A stretch of DNA of 64,000 bases from Flammeovirga sp. SJP92 (GCF_001583495.1 NZ_LQAQ01000063.1:142800-206799), one strand, 5' to 3'. Positions 1 through 8,812 are shown, counted from the stretch's first letter. The notes: a model not told the origin generated them from the letters alone. Translations and numbers: made by a program.

Positions 1-2
1 AA

Positions 3-665
3 GAAGCAAAAGCTAGGGACGTGATGATTCCCCGCAAGGAAATTGTCGCATTGGACATTGAAGAGGATATTGAGGCGTTAAAAAATTTATTTATAGAAAG
101 TGGGCACTCTAAAATTCCTATTTATAGAGATGATCTTGATGATATTGTAGGGTATTGCCACGCTAGACAGTTGTATAAAAAACCACAAACTATTCAGGAA
201 ATTATTCGTGAGATGCCTTCCAAACCTGAAACAGCGGCCGCTGATGAAATGATGGCGTACATGATGTCTGAACAGAAAAGTATGGTGTGGATAATTGATG
301 AATACGGCGGTACTGCTGGTATAGCCACGCTTGAGGATATTACGGAAGAAATTGTGGGAGAAATTGAAGATGAGCATGACGAGGACGATCTTCCATTCTT
401 CAAAGAAGATGAATTTACCTACTTGCTTACAGCCCGACATGAGGTAGACACTCTCAACGAAAAACACAATTGGAATATTGAAGAAGGAGAATATGATACT
501 TTAGGCGGTTATATTCTTTATCATTATAGAAATATCCCGCAGGTGAATGAAGAAATAGAAATTGACAATCTAAAATTCAATATCGTTACCATGGACGGAG
601 CAAGAATTGACATGGTACGATTACATTTTAAACAAGAAGAGGAAGATCAAAATGAGGAAGATTAA
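3..665 (+). CDS. CBS-pair / CorC-HlyC family membrane protein, C-terminal part
   Basis: The reading frame is open to the left edge, so this is the C-terminal part of a longer protein. The visible part starts inside the ARDVMIPR motif that opens the CBS pair of CorC/HlyC (CNNM) proteins. Two CBS repeats follow, the second with the typical DEYGGTAG motif. After an acidic linker (EIEDEHDEDD) comes a CorC_HlyC domain with DTLGGYIL. The family usually has an N-terminal DUF21 membrane domain, which would lie upstream of the window. Members act in divalent cation export; a Bacteroidota member, GldE, is linked to gliding. The gldE neighbour gldD is not seen here, so I leave the function at family level. 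Confidence 0.85.
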   Translation, partial: EAKARDVMIPRKEIVALDIEEDIEALKNLFIESGHSKIPIYRDDLDDIVGYCHARQLYKKPQTIQEIIREMPSKPETAAADEMMAYMMSEQKSMVWIIDEYGGTAGIATLEDITEEIVGEIEDEHDEDDLPFFKEDEFTYLLTARHEVDTLNEKHNWNIEEGEYDTLGGYILYHYRNIPQVNEEIEIDNLKFNIVTMDGARIDMVRLHFKQEEEDQNEED

Positions 666-753
666 AATTTACTAACTAATTTTCACATATTTTTCACTTC
701 AGTTAATGATCTTAAACAGAAAAAACATATACTTGTAATACCAAGAAAAAAGA

Positions 754-804
754 AAACCTTTCCACACAAGCTCTCTCAAACTTTGTGGAAAGGTTTCTTT
801 TTTT
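754..804. terminator. Bidirectional hairpin terminator
   Basis: A perfect 13-bp stem (AAACCTTTCCACA at 754-766 with its complement at 784-796) is followed by a T-run at 798-804. It is preceded by an A-run, so it can end both the CorC-type gene and the convergent tpx gene. Confidence 0.85.
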
Positions 805-824
805 AAATTCAGCTTATCTATGAC

Positions 825-1322
825 TTATAATGCCGCGATAGCTGCTTCGTAATTTGGCTCGTCTACAGTTTCTGCTACTTGCTCAGTGTATTTCACTTTT
901 CCTTCTTCGTCAATCACAACGATACATCTTGAGCATAAGCCTGCCAATGGACCATCGATGATTTTTAAACCGTAAGCATCTTCGAAAGAAGTATCTCTGA
1001 ATGATGAACCTGTGATTACATCTTCGATTCCCTCAGCACCGCAAAAACGGCCAAATGCAAATGGTAAATCTTTAGAAACACAAACTACAACTGTGTTATC
1101 TAATGAAGATGCTTTTTCATTGAAAGTTCTAGTAGATGTTGCACATGTACCTGTATCAACACTTGGATAGATGTTTAGAATTACTTTTTTCCCTTTCAAC
1201 TCTTCCAGAGTTACTTCTGAAAGGTCTGATTTAACTAATGTAAAAGCTGGAGCAACTGAACCTACTGCTGGTAATTCTCCTGAAGTATGAAAAGGATTCC
1301 CTTTTAAAGTAATTTCTGCCAT
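825..1322 (-). CDS. tpx: Thiol peroxidase (Tpx, atypical 2-Cys peroxiredoxin)
   Basis: The 165-residue product has the Tpx family length. It shows the peroxidatic cysteine motif DTGTCATSTRTFNE with Cys60 and the resolving cysteine at Cys94 in GRFCGAEG, the same spacing as the two cysteines of E. coli Tpx. It reduces hydrogen peroxide and organic hydroperoxides using thioredoxin. I chose the ATG at 1322 (MAEITLKGNPF) because the homologous region begins there; the open frame continues upstream to 1451 but that part is non-conserved and AT-rich. The gene stands alone, divergent from an HD-domain hydrolase. Confidence 0.93.
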   Translation of the reverse strand: MAEITLKGNPFHTSGELPAVGSVAPAFTLVKSDLSEVTLEELKGKKVILNIYPSVDTGTCATSTRTFNEKASSLDNTVVVCVSKDLPFAFGRFCGAEGIEDVITGSSFRDTSFEDAYGLKIIDGPLAGLCSRCIVVIDEEGKVKYTEQVAETVDEPNYEAAIAAL

Positions 1323-1412
1323 TTTTTTAGCGTTTAAAAGTTTGTAATAAATTCGTTTTTGAGAACATATCTGAAATACATTCCAAATAGGAAAATGTTT
1401 TGAAATATGCTT

Positions 1413-1420
1413 TAAATTTG
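1413..1420 (+). promoter_or_regulatory. Candidate -7 element for the HD hydrolase gene
   Basis: TAAATTTG matches the Bacteroidota TAnnTTTG element, about 50 bases before the ATG at 1473. No well-spaced -33 TTG was found, so support is partial. Confidence 0.35.
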
Positions 1421-1472
1421 TTGTTACGTCTACAAAAACGTAAACATCCACAATTTAACAGTTCCATTGAAA

Positions 1473-2132
1473 ATGAATTCATATCAGATAGAAATAGTTG
1501 AAAAAACTGCCCAATTTATTCAAAAAAAGTTTGAAGGAGAAGGTACAGGGCATGACTGGCATCATATCTACAGAGTTTGGAAATCCGCAGAAAACATTGC
1601 AAAAACAGAAGATTGCGATCCTTATATTGTTTCACTCAGTGCTCTGCTTCACGACATTGCTGATCATAAATTCTATGATGGAGATTTGATGGAGGGAAGC
1701 CGACAAACCAAAGCTTGGCTGAAAGAAATTGGAGCTGATGAAGATACCATTGAAAAGGTAGCTGACATAGTGAGTAGAGTTTCTTATAAAGGCGCCAATG
1801 TTAAAGATGATATGCCTAGCATTGAAGGGCAAATTGTACAGGATGCTGATCGTTTGGATGCCATTGGAGCCATCGGTATTGCTAGAGCTTTTGCTTATGG
1901 AGGTAATAAAAATAGATCGCTTTATGACCCTTCTGAAAAATATGAAATGCACGAGAGTTTTGATGCCTACCATAAAAGTGAATCTTCTACAGTTGCTCAT
2001 TTTTATGAGAAACTTCTTCTATTAAAAGATCGTATTCATACTGAAACGGCTAAAAAAATTGCAGAACAAAGACATCAATACATGGAAACTTTCCTAGAAC
2101 AGTTCTACGGAGAGTGGGAAGGAAAAAGGTAA
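1473..2132 (+). CDS. HD-domain phosphohydrolase (YedJ-like)
   Basis: This 219-residue soluble protein has the metal-binding HD signature: GHDWHHIYRVW near residue 30 and LLHDIADHKF near residue 62. A QDADRLDAIGAIGIARAF motif lies near residue 125. This pattern fits the HD hydrolases related to E. coli YedJ, whose physiological substrates are uncertain. The ATG at 1473 is preferred to the in-frame TTG at 1467. The gene is monocistronic, bounded by tpx (divergent) and a bidirectional terminator. Confidence 0.85.
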   Translation: MNSYQIEIVEKTAQFIQKKFEGEGTGHDWHHIYRVWKSAENIAKTEDCDPYIVSLSALLHDIADHKFYDGDLMEGSRQTKAWLKEIGADEDTIEKVADIVSRVSYKGANVKDDMPSIEGQIVQDADRLDAIGAIGIARAFAYGGNKNRSLYDPSEKYEMHESFDAYHKSESSTVAHFYEKLLLLKDRIHTETAKKIAEQRHQYMETFLEQFYGEWEGKR

Positions 2133-2157
2133 TATGTTTATTGAAGTAATTACGAGG

Positions 2158-2201
2158 AAGGAGAAAGTGTGATAAAATGATGAATTCACTCTCTCCTTTT
2201 T
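2158..2201. terminator. Bidirectional hairpin terminator
   Basis: AAGGAGAAAGTG at 2158-2169 pairs with CACTCTCTCCTT at 2187-2198, with one mismatch, and runs into T-rich sequence. It lies between the convergent HD hydrolase and response-regulator genes. Confidence 0.7.
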
Positions 2202-2208
2202 CGTCTTT

Positions 2209-2853
2209 TTATAGTTCTACAATCTTGTTTCGCAAAGCATATTTCACAAGGTCAGCTGTAGTGTATAAGTTCAGCTTTTTCTGAAGATTGGCTTTGTGCG
2301 TTTCTACGGTTTTTACACTCACACACATAAGATCCGCCATTTCTTTATGCTTTAAACCTTCAGAAAGGTAAGTAAGCACTTCCAATTCTCTATCGCTTAG
2401 AAGTGTTTCCTGTTTTTCTTGTACACTTTGGGCATAACCATCAAAAACTATTCTTGATATTTTCTTCGAAAAAAATCTTCTTCCTGCATAAGCTTCACAA
2501 ATGGCCTGTAGTAATTCCTCTTTTTCTGTTTCTTTAGTGATATAACCTAAAGCCCCTGCTTGTATCGCACCTTCAATCGTGGCTTGATCTTCCAAAGCTG
2601 TCAACATAATAATTTTGACGTGATTATAATGAATTCCAAGATGTTTGGCTAGCGTAATACCCGACTTTGCTCCTAGGTTTACATCCAATAATAACACATC
2701 TATTTGAAGGGGGATTTCATTCTTTAAAAACTCATCAGGGCATTGATAGACTCCTATAATTTCTATTTGTTCTTCTGCAATTAGTAATGATCTCAAACCT
2801 TGCAAAACGATCTTATGATCATCAATGATAGCAACCTTAATTGGATTATTCAT
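2209..2853 (-). CDS. NarL/LuxR-type response regulator
   Basis: The 214-residue protein has an N-terminal receiver domain with the acidic pair Asp11-Asp12 and phosphoacceptor Asp57 (LLLDVN). A C-terminal LuxR helix-turn-helix (LSDRELEVLTYLSEGLKHKEMADLMCVSVKTVETHKANLQ, described here by its key residues E, T, H) binds DNA. It starts 6 bases after the histidine kinase gene, so the two form a cognate pair. In this family phosphorylation at the receiver aspartate promotes dimerisation and promoter binding. Its target is unknown; the divergent beta-helix lipoprotein is the closest candidate. Confidence 0.93.
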   Translation of the reverse strand: MNNPIKVAIIDDHKIVLQGLRSLLIAEEQIEIIGVYQCPDEFLKNEIPLQIDVLLLDVNLGAKSGITLAKHLGIHYNHVKIIMLTALEDQATIEGAIQAGALGYITKETEKEELLQAICEAYAGRRFFSKKISRIVFDGYAQSVQEKQETLLSDRELEVLTYLSEGLKHKEMADLMCVSVKTVETHKANLQKKLNLYTTADLVKYALRNKIVEL

Positions 2854-2859
2854 AGCTGT

Positions 2860-4986
2860 TTATTTGGGTAAATAAATATCAAATGTTGTTCCTTCTGAGA
2901 GACGGCTTTTCACCTCTATCCTCCCATTATTTTTTCTGACAAACTCATCCACGAGAATCAAACCAAGACCTGTGCCCTTGTTGGGGGAGTTTCCTATGTG
3001 ATTGACATTATAATTAATCTGAAATAGCTTATCCACATCTTTTTCAGACATTCCTATTCCATAATCTTTAATGGTGATCACGATAAATTCTATTTCATCT
3101 TGAGTCTCTAATTCAATACTACTGTTGTGATCCGAAAACTTTAAAGCATTGACTAACAAATTTCGAATTACAAATTCCATCGTATTCCAATCAAATTCAG
3201 CATTCATGCTCAAAACTTTTTCCTTGTCAATTACGATTCCTTTTTGCACGGCTAAGCTGTTGACTTGAAATAAAACATCATCCAATAATACTTTGATATC
3301 ATGTTGCTTTAAATCTATAGTAATCCTATCTGTTTGAGAGAGCGACCACTGCAATAAGTTTTGCAATAAATCACTGAGGTTATTGGCCGAAATTCTTAAA
3401 TCATTCAGTTGCTCTTCTATTTCTTCTTTGGAATAATGGTCCAAATTGGACCTCAGACCATTGGTAAGCATCTTAAAAGCAGAAAGTGGATTTCTTAATT
3501 CATGTGCTATAATAGAAAAGAAAAGGTCTTTGGTTTGATTAGCTTCATCCAGTGCTTGATTTTTCATGTTCAAAATACCCTCAATCTTCCTTTTGGTATT
3601 GTACTTATTATATAACACAAAAACCATCACGAAAAACATCAACACCAAAAACACCAAACCATTTCTAATCAATCTTTGCTGTGCTAATTTGAGAGAGTTC
3701 AGTTCATTTTCCTTATCCAGAAGAGCAATTTTATAGTCTCTGTCTTTTATTTCATAATCCTTCTCTAAATTGGCAATTTTCTCTATTTGAGTTTCACTTA
3801 AAACACTATCTGAAAACTGCCTAAACAATTCACTATGCTTTAAAGCTTCTTTATAATTGCCCCTGTCTTTATAGATGTAATAATAACTTTCATGAAGGAA
3901 CTTTCTCAGAACATGAGAATTTAAATCTTGGATTATCTTTTCAGATTTTTCTAGACAAAGTTCAGCCTTATCCAGCTTTCCTAAACTTCTATAACAAGCA
4001 GACAAACTATTCAGGGTGGTGGCGGTGTATGTTTTCAATTTCCCTTCTTCAAAAATTGGATAGGCCTTCTCATAATATTTCACTCCATTTTTATAATCTT
4101 CTTGAGAATAATAAACCGAGGCAATATTATAGAAAGCAAAAGCAAAACCTATGGTATCCTTTATGGATTGACTCAATCGCAATGCTTCTTGATTGAAATA
4201 AAGTGAACTGTCAATCTTATTAAGCTTCCGATAAGTGTTGCCTAAATTGAGGTTGCTTATACTAAGCCCAAAAATATTATTATTCTTGGTTTGCTCTTTC
4301 ATGGCCTTTTTATCAAAGACGATAGCCTTTTCGTAATTACCAATAGTACGGTACATCTGAGCAAGATTATTATAGGTTCTAGTGAGATTTTTATCATGCT
4401 TTTTTTCTCGAATAATTAAACTTTTATGATAATAACTGATCGCTTCATCAACTCTCCTTAACCTATTCGCTACATTTCCCAGATTATTATAAATTACCGA
4501 TAAAGTACTGCTATCGTTCAATGATTCTGCGTATTTCATGGCTTTGGAGTAAGTCGTCCTTGCTTTGTCCATTTCATCCAAATCCACCTCTTCATTTCCT
4601 TTTACTATATAAGCCTTCAACAACAAATCCTCTTCCTCTTCCCTGATAAGTTCTTCAATAATTACATTGATAGAATCAAGGTTTTGTGTATTGTTTTCTA
4701 GGACAGCTTTCGCACCAATTTTTTCAATTTTAAGCCTGTAAATTGCTTTTTGATCAGACAGTTGCTCCGCGAAAAGTAGGGCTTCATCAACAAAATAAAG
4801 TACTTGTTTAGCTTCTTCTGCGGAGGTGGAATAATCACTGCAGATATCAATATAGAAGTTCAAACGCTCTCTGCCAGAAAGGGCGTCAATCTCACGTTTG
4901 AGGCTATCATAATTATTATTGGCAATGACAGGTAATGATACTATTAAAGAAGCATAGAATAGCAATAAAGATTTGAAAGTCAGCAT
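2860..4986 (-). CDS. TPR-containing sensor histidine kinase
   Basis: The 708-residue protein begins with a signal peptide (cleavage near residue 22). Several tetratricopeptide repeats fill residues of about 60-400, with recurring YNNLG/YNNLA motifs. A coiled-coil and one transmembrane helix follow near residues 439-460, then a HisKA domain with the phosphoacceptor histidine in SIIAHELRNPLS near residue 493, and a HATPase domain with GTGLGLILV near the C terminus. The TPR part should lie in the periplasm. This layout is common among Bacteroidota two-component sensors. It is cotranscribed with the LuxR-type regulator downstream. The signal is not known. Confidence 0.92.
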   Translation of the reverse strand: MLTFKSLLLFYASLIVSLPVIANNNYDSLKREIDALSGRERLNFYIDICSDYSTSAEEAKQVLYFVDEALLFAEQLSDQKAIYRLKIEKIGAKAVLENNTQNLDSINVIIEELIREEEEDLLLKAYIVKGNEEVDLDEMDKARTTYSKAMKYAESLNDSSTLSVIYNNLGNVANRLRRVDEAISYYHKSLIIREKKHDKNLTRTYNNLAQMYRTIGNYEKAIVFDKKAMKEQTKNNNIFGLSISNLNLGNTYRKLNKIDSSLYFNQEALRLSQSIKDTIGFAFAFYNIASVYYSQEDYKNGVKYYEKAYPIFEEGKLKTYTATTLNSLSACYRSLGKLDKAELCLEKSEKIIQDLNSHVLRKFLHESYYYIYKDRGNYKEALKHSELFRQFSDSVLSETQIEKIANLEKDYEIKDRDYKIALLDKENELNSLKLAQQRLIRNGLVFLVLMFFVMVFVLYNKYNTKRKIEGILNMKNQALDEANQTKDLFFSIIAHELRNPLSAFKMLTNGLRSNLDHYSKEEIEEQLNDLRISANNLSDLLQNLLQWSLSQTDRITIDLKQHDIKVLLDDVLFQVNSLAVQKGIVIDKEKVLSMNAEFDWNTMEFVIRNLLVNALKFSDHNSSIELETQDEIEFIVITIKDYGIGMSEKDVDKLFQINYNVNHIGNSPNKGTGLGLILVDEFVRKNNGRIEVKSRLSEGTTFDIYLPK

Positions 4987-5013
4987 TATTTAAATAATAG
5001 TTCCAGTTAGTTC

Positions 5014-5028
5014 TAGGGGATTTCCCTA
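5014..5028. promoter_or_regulatory. Dyad in the divergent kinase/beta-helix promoter region
   Basis: TAGGG-GATTT-CCCTA forms a 5-bp inverted repeat between the kinase start codon and the -33 element of the divergent gene. Its position would suit a regulator site; no binding protein is identified. Confidence 0.3.
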
Positions 5029-5052
5029 ACGCAATTTCAGTATTTTCCCCAA

Positions 5053-5083
5053 TTGATGCAAGCCTTAATACATGGTAATTTTG
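5053..5083 (+). promoter_or_regulatory. Bacteroidota promoter of the beta-helix lipoprotein gene
   Basis: TTG at 5053-5055 and TAATTTTG at 5076-5083 are separated by exactly 20 bases, the Bacteroidota -33/-7 arrangement. Transcription would begin near 5088, downstream of the in-frame ATG at 5056, so that ATG cannot be the start. This supports translation from 5152. Confidence 0.75.
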
Positions 5084-5151
5084 TAGGAATAAAAATTGAA
5101 TTTAAATCTGCCTTTATTTTACAGCGAATAAAGGCACAACTAATTATTGCC

Positions 5152-7182
5152 ATGCTTTTTTCACACAAACTACTTTTTGACTTCAAATTATGCTTATTGT
5201 TCTTTGGGTTATGCATTATCAGTTGCTCATCCGATGACCCTGCTGATGAAATTGTCGGAAACGTTACAGTAGACGCTGGACCTGATCAAACAGTGAGTTT
5301 AGGAGATGTTGTTACCTTGACAGGAACGGGAACTGACAGCCAGAATGATGTTGTTACATTTTTATGGGAGACCCTCTCCATTCCCAGTGGATCTTCAGGA
5401 ATCAGTTTAGAAGACCCAACCTCTGCTATCACAAAATTTACACCTGTAGCGTCTGGTGTTTATCAATTCAAATTGACAGGGACTAACAGCAATGGAAAAA
5501 CAGGTGATGACACCATAGAAATTACTGTTGGCTCCAATGCTATTTTACCAGAAGAAATTGGAGGAGTGATCAGTTCAGACAGAACATTAGTCAATAGAAT
5601 TGAAGACCCTACTCTGCCAGATTACATTGCTTCTAGTGATGTAATTTTAGAGGCTAATCTTATCATTGAAGCTGGAGTTATGATTGTTTTTAAAAGTGAA
5701 ACAGGTATTGATGTTACTGCCTCAGGATCATTAAAAGCAGAAGGAACAGCCGAGGAAGCCATTACTCTGACAGGTACCAACAAGATAAAAGGTGCATGGA
5801 AAGGGTTAAATATTTTGTCTAACAGTGCTAATAATAAGTTAGCTTATGTCACAGTTGATTATGCTGGGCAAAAAGGTTTTGATGGTGCCAACCATAAGGC
5901 CGGGATTATGATCAACAACGCATCGAGTATCAGTATCACACATTCGACTATTATTAATGCTGATGGGACGGGGATTTATTTGAGAGACAAAACTTCTTCA
6001 CTTACGGCTTTCAGTGAAAATACTATTTCTAATAACAGCACGCCCATCACAGCACAGCTCCACCATTTTCATTTCTTTGATATCAATTCTGATTATACTG
6101 GTAATACAGATGATTATATTTTAGGAATATGGAGTGCGACAGCTACTGATGAAGATGTAACTTGGATGGCCATTAATGTTCCCTTAAGATTAGCAGATAA
6201 TATTGAGAATATTGAATCTAATATTGCGATTGAAGCAGGTACTGAAATCATTGGAATCAATAACAGCGGGCTTGCTATTTTAGAAGAAGGTTCATTGAAT
6301 GCAGTTGGTACTACAGATCAAAAAATCATATTCAGAGGAGATGAAAACCTTCCTGGAAAATGGAGAGGATTGTCTTTCCATTCCAACAACACTTCCAATG
6401 AACTCACTTATGTAGAAATTTCCAACGGCGGACAAAAAGGATTTGACGGCGGTGATGAAAGAGCCAACATTATGGTGGATGGCAATGGAAGACTTAAGAT
6501 GACTCATACCAAATCATACAACAGTGGTGGGTACGGCTTATTCACAAGAACTAATGAAGCTGTATTGGTTGATTTTGCAAATAATACATTCACTCAAAAT
6601 ACAGCACCTGTCATGTCGCAAATCAATCATTACCATTATTTTGACAGCAATTCCGATTATACAGGCAACACCAATGATTATATCGATTCTTATTGGAGTG
6701 CTACAGATGTTACCGGAGATGCTACCTGGCAGGCGTTGAATGTACCATACAGATTGAGTGCTAATATTGAACGTATTGACGCTTCAATAACCATCAATGC
6801 AGGTGCTCAGTTTGTAGGGCAGGAAGACAGCGGACTGGAAATTCAAAATGATGCAGCGTTAACTAGCAATGGCACATCTGTCAACCCTGTTGTATTTAGT
6901 GGAAGTCAAGACATAAAAGGCTATTGGAGAGGCTTGCGTTTCCTGTCTAACACATTGAACAATAAATTAAGCCACACTCAGGTGATGAACGGCGGACAAA
7001 AAGGGTTTGATGGAGGTAATAGAAAAGCCAATATTGAAGTAGGTGAAGGTGCTTCGTTGACCATAGATCACTGTATGCTCTCAAAAAGTGGTGATGTTGG
7101 TATACGTGTTCAAGAAGGTGGTAACCTTACAGAAAGCAACACTACTTTCTCAGACTTAGAAGGTATAGACATAGACCAATAG
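5152..7182 (+). CDS. Surface lipoprotein with PKD-like domain and three beta-helix repeats
   Basis: Starting at the ATG 5152, the 676-residue product has a lipoprotein signal with lipobox IISC and lipidated Cys25. A PKD-like domain follows (VDAGPDQTVSLGD near residue 40). The rest consists of three repeats of about 185 residues, each with a G-x-W-(K/R)-GL strand and a QKGFDG motif, and the first two ending in an NSDYTGNT(D/N)DYI segment. These look like right-handed parallel beta-helix modules. The third repeat is cut short at the C terminus. No T9SS sorting domain is present. It is likely a cell-surface or periplasmic-face protein of unknown ligand, divergent from the two-component system. 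Confidence 0.8.
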   Translation: MLFSHKLLFDFKLCLLFFGLCIISCSSDDPADEIVGNVTVDAGPDQTVSLGDVVTLTGTGTDSQNDVVTFLWETLSIPSGSSGISLEDPTSAITKFTPVASGVYQFKLTGTNSNGKTGDDTIEITVGSNAILPEEIGGVISSDRTLVNRIEDPTLPDYIASSDVILEANLIIEAGVMIVFKSETGIDVTASGSLKAEGTAEEAITLTGTNKIKGAWKGLNILSNSANNKLAYVTVDYAGQKGFDGANHKAGIMINNASSISITHSTIINADGTGIYLRDKTSSLTAFSENTISNNSTPITAQLHHFHFFDINSDYTGNTDDYILGIWSATATDEDVTWMAINVPLRLADNIENIESNIAIEAGTEIIGINNSGLAILEEGSLNAVGTTDQKIIFRGDENLPGKWRGLSFHSNNTSNELTYVEISNGGQKGFDGGDERANIMVDGNGRLKMTHTKSYNSGGYGLFTRTNEAVLVDFANNTFTQNTAPVMSQINHYHYFDSNSDYTGNTNDYIDSYWSATDVTGDATWQALNVPYRLSANIERIDASITINAGAQFVGQEDSGLEIQNDAALTSNGTSVNPVVFSGSQDIKGYWRGLRFLSNTLNNKLSHTQVMNGGQKGFDGGNRKANIEVGEGASLTIDHCMLSKSGDVGIRVQEGGNLTESNTTFSDLEGIDIDQ

Positions 7183-7220
7183 ATTAATTTAGAATAGAGA
7201 ACAGTTTCCACTTATTATTT

Positions 7221-7255
7221 ACAGTACACTTATTGGTTTAAGTGTACTGTTTTTG
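7221..7255 (+). terminator. Rho-independent terminator
   Basis: ACAGTACACTTA (7221-7232) pairs perfectly with TAAGTGTACTGT (7239-7250) and is followed by TTTTTG. It ends the beta-helix lipoprotein transcript. Confidence 0.85.
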
Positions 7256-7272
7256 TTTCATTTCAAGTTATA

Positions 7273-7308
7273 AAAATAAAAACATACCACTTGGAATGTT
7301 TTTATTTT
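7273..7308. promoter_or_regulatory. Palindromic TetR-type operator
   Basis: This is a 36-bp inverted repeat. Its half-site is AAACAT-x-CCA (7280-7289), mirrored as TGG-x-ATGTTT (7292-7301), and the flanking A/T arms also pair. It contains the -33 TTG of the TetR gene, so a bound dimer would block the promoter. Autoregulation is inferred from position and symmetry. Confidence 0.7.
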
Positions 7309-7321
7309 ATCTCTATGTTTG
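7291..7321 (+). promoter_or_regulatory. Promoter of the TetR gene, close to its start codon
   Basis: TTG at 7291-7293 and TATGTTTG at 7314-7321 have the 20-base spacing of Bacteroidota promoters. The predicted transcription start (about 7325-7328) coincides with the ATG at 7326, suggesting a leaderless or nearly leaderless mRNA. Confidence 0.65.
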
Positions 7322-7325
7322 TAGC

Positions 7326-7934
7326 ATGGAACAGAAATTAAAATCGGAACAAACACAACAACTCATTATCGATACTTCTTTCCAGCTTTTTTATAAAGAT
7401 GGGTTTCAATCGACGAGTGTCAATCAGATTATGAAAGCCACTTCTCTAACTAAAGGAGCTTTTTATCATCACTTTAAGGATAAAAGAGAAATTGGTGTAG
7501 CTGTTATTAATCAGATTGTATTTGACCGAATTCATAAAAATATGATCCTCCCTTTACAGCAGGAAGGTGATGCTATTGAAATCCTTAAGGATATTTTCAC
7601 GAAAAAGATCAGGACTTTCACGGATTATGAAAAGGAAAAGGGATGCCCAGCCAACAACCTCATCAATGAGATAGGAAGTGCTGAGGAAAGCTATCAAAAT
7701 GCATTAAGAGACATTATTGATCAGTGGACTTCTGCAATTGAAGCTGTGATTGAGCGAGAGAGAAAGAAAGGTACTATCAAGGAAAATACCGATAGTAAAG
7801 CGGTAGGAACTTTTCTAGTCAGTGCTTTTGAAGGTGTAAGAGGATTAAGAAAGCTTTATCATGACGATGCTATTCTTGAGCTGTATTTAGTAGGCGTTTC
7901 TACTTACCTTGATCAATTAAGATATTCCAGTTAA
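7326..7934 (+). CDS. TetR/AcrR-family transcriptional repressor
   Basis: The 202-residue protein has the N-terminal TetR helix-turn-helix (SFQLFYKDGFQSTSVNQI, then LTKGAFYHHFKDKREIG) and an all-helical ligand-binding C-terminal domain. The ATG at 7326 is used because the conserved region begins just after it; the longer open frame upstream runs through the terminator and the operator. The large palindrome over its own promoter points to autorepression. It may also control the HAD-fold gene 108 bases downstream on the same strand. The inducer cannot be read from the sequence. Confidence 0.9.
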   Translation: MEQKLKSEQTQQLIIDTSFQLFYKDGFQSTSVNQIMKATSLTKGAFYHHFKDKREIGVAVINQIVFDRIHKNMILPLQQEGDAIEILKDIFTKKIRTFTDYEKEKGCPANNLINEIGSAEESYQNALRDIIDQWTSAIEAVIERERKKGTIKENTDSKAVGTFLVSAFEGVRGLRKLYHDDAILELYLVGVSTYLDQLRYSS

Positions 7935-8042
7935 ACCATTTATCTACCCATTCTTTTAACCAATTCAATAGGGAAGTGCATCGTAAAGGTGTACTTCCTA
8001 CTTTCACTTTAAACACTAATTAATTAAACTATATTCAATCCA

Positions 8043-8810
8043 ATGAAAAATTTATTTTTATTCATCCCATTCACTCTTTTTCTTTTGGCCTTTAACACAC
8101 CCGAAAAAGAAAAGGAGAAATCACACGTCAAAGTCATCTTTCTTGATGTCAATGAAACCATTTTAGATCTTAATAACATGAAAACTTCTGTTGCAGAAGC
8201 ATTAGGAGGAAGGACTGATTTATTGAATTTATGGTTTTCAAAAATGTTACATTATTCTTTGGTCGCTACCGACATCAACAGGTATGAGCATTTTGGGAAA
8301 ATTGGTACGGCTACTTTATTGATGGTCGCTGAAAACAATGCTATTCCATTGACGATGGAAGAAGCTAAAAAAGCCATTGTTACGCCATTAAGGTCACTTC
8401 CTCCCCACCCTGATGTGAAAGAAGGTTTAGAGATTCTGAGGAACAAAGGATACAAGGTCATCACATTTACCAATTCCTCTTATGAGGGTGTAAAAACACA
8501 AATGGCCAATGCTGAATTGACACCTTACATTGATCAGATGTTGAGTGTGGAAACGATCAAAACGTATAAACCTCATTTGGATAGCTACAAGTGGGCATTA
8601 AAAGAAACGGGCTACAAAGCTGAGGAAGTAATGATGGTCGCCGCTCATGGGTGGGATGTGGCAGGTGCTAAAGAGGCAGGACTTAATACAGCTTTTATCA
8701 AACGAAAAGGGAAAGCACTTTATCCTCTTGTTGAAAGACCAGATTATGTAGTCAAAGACCTTATTGAATTGGCGAATCAATTGGAAGACCTTACTGAAAA
8801 ATTGAAGTAA
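8043..8810 (+). CDS. Exported HAD-superfamily hydrolase (haloacid dehalogenase type II-like)
   Basis: The 255-residue protein starts with a hydrophobic signal sequence (MKNLFLFIPFTLFLLAFN). The HAD motifs follow: motif I FLDVNETILD, with the nucleophile Asp near residue 35, motif II TNSS near residue 144, motif III KPHLDSYKWAL, and motif IV AAHGWDVAGAKEAGL. The motif I form DVNET and the cap placement fit the 2-haloacid dehalogenase-like subgroup. That family normally acts in the cytoplasm, so an export signal is unusual. The substrate may be a haloacid or another small organic acid or phosphate ester; I cannot decide. It lies downstream of a TetR gene. Confidence 0.8.
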   Translation: MKNLFLFIPFTLFLLAFNTPEKEKEKSHVKVIFLDVNETILDLNNMKTSVAEALGGRTDLLNLWFSKMLHYSLVATDINRYEHFGKIGTATLLMVAENNAIPLTMEEAKKAIVTPLRSLPPHPDVKEGLEILRNKGYKVITFTNSSYEGVKTQMANAELTPYIDQMLSVETIKTYKPHLDSYKWALKETGYKAEEVMMVAAHGWDVAGAKEAGLNTAFIKRKGKALYPLVERPDYVVKDLIELANQLEDLTEKLK

Positions 8811-8812
8811 AT

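Noticed and set aside
1..665. Firm assignment as gliding protein GldE
   Set aside because: The family fits, but gldD is not adjacent in the visible part and the N-terminal domain is outside the window.
1323..1451. N-terminal extension of the thiol peroxidase
   Set aside because: The extra 43 codons are AT-rich and not shared with the family; the ATG at 1322 starts the conserved protein.
7242..7325. N-terminal extension of the TetR regulator
   Set aside because: It would be read from inside the preceding terminator and through the promoter and operator.
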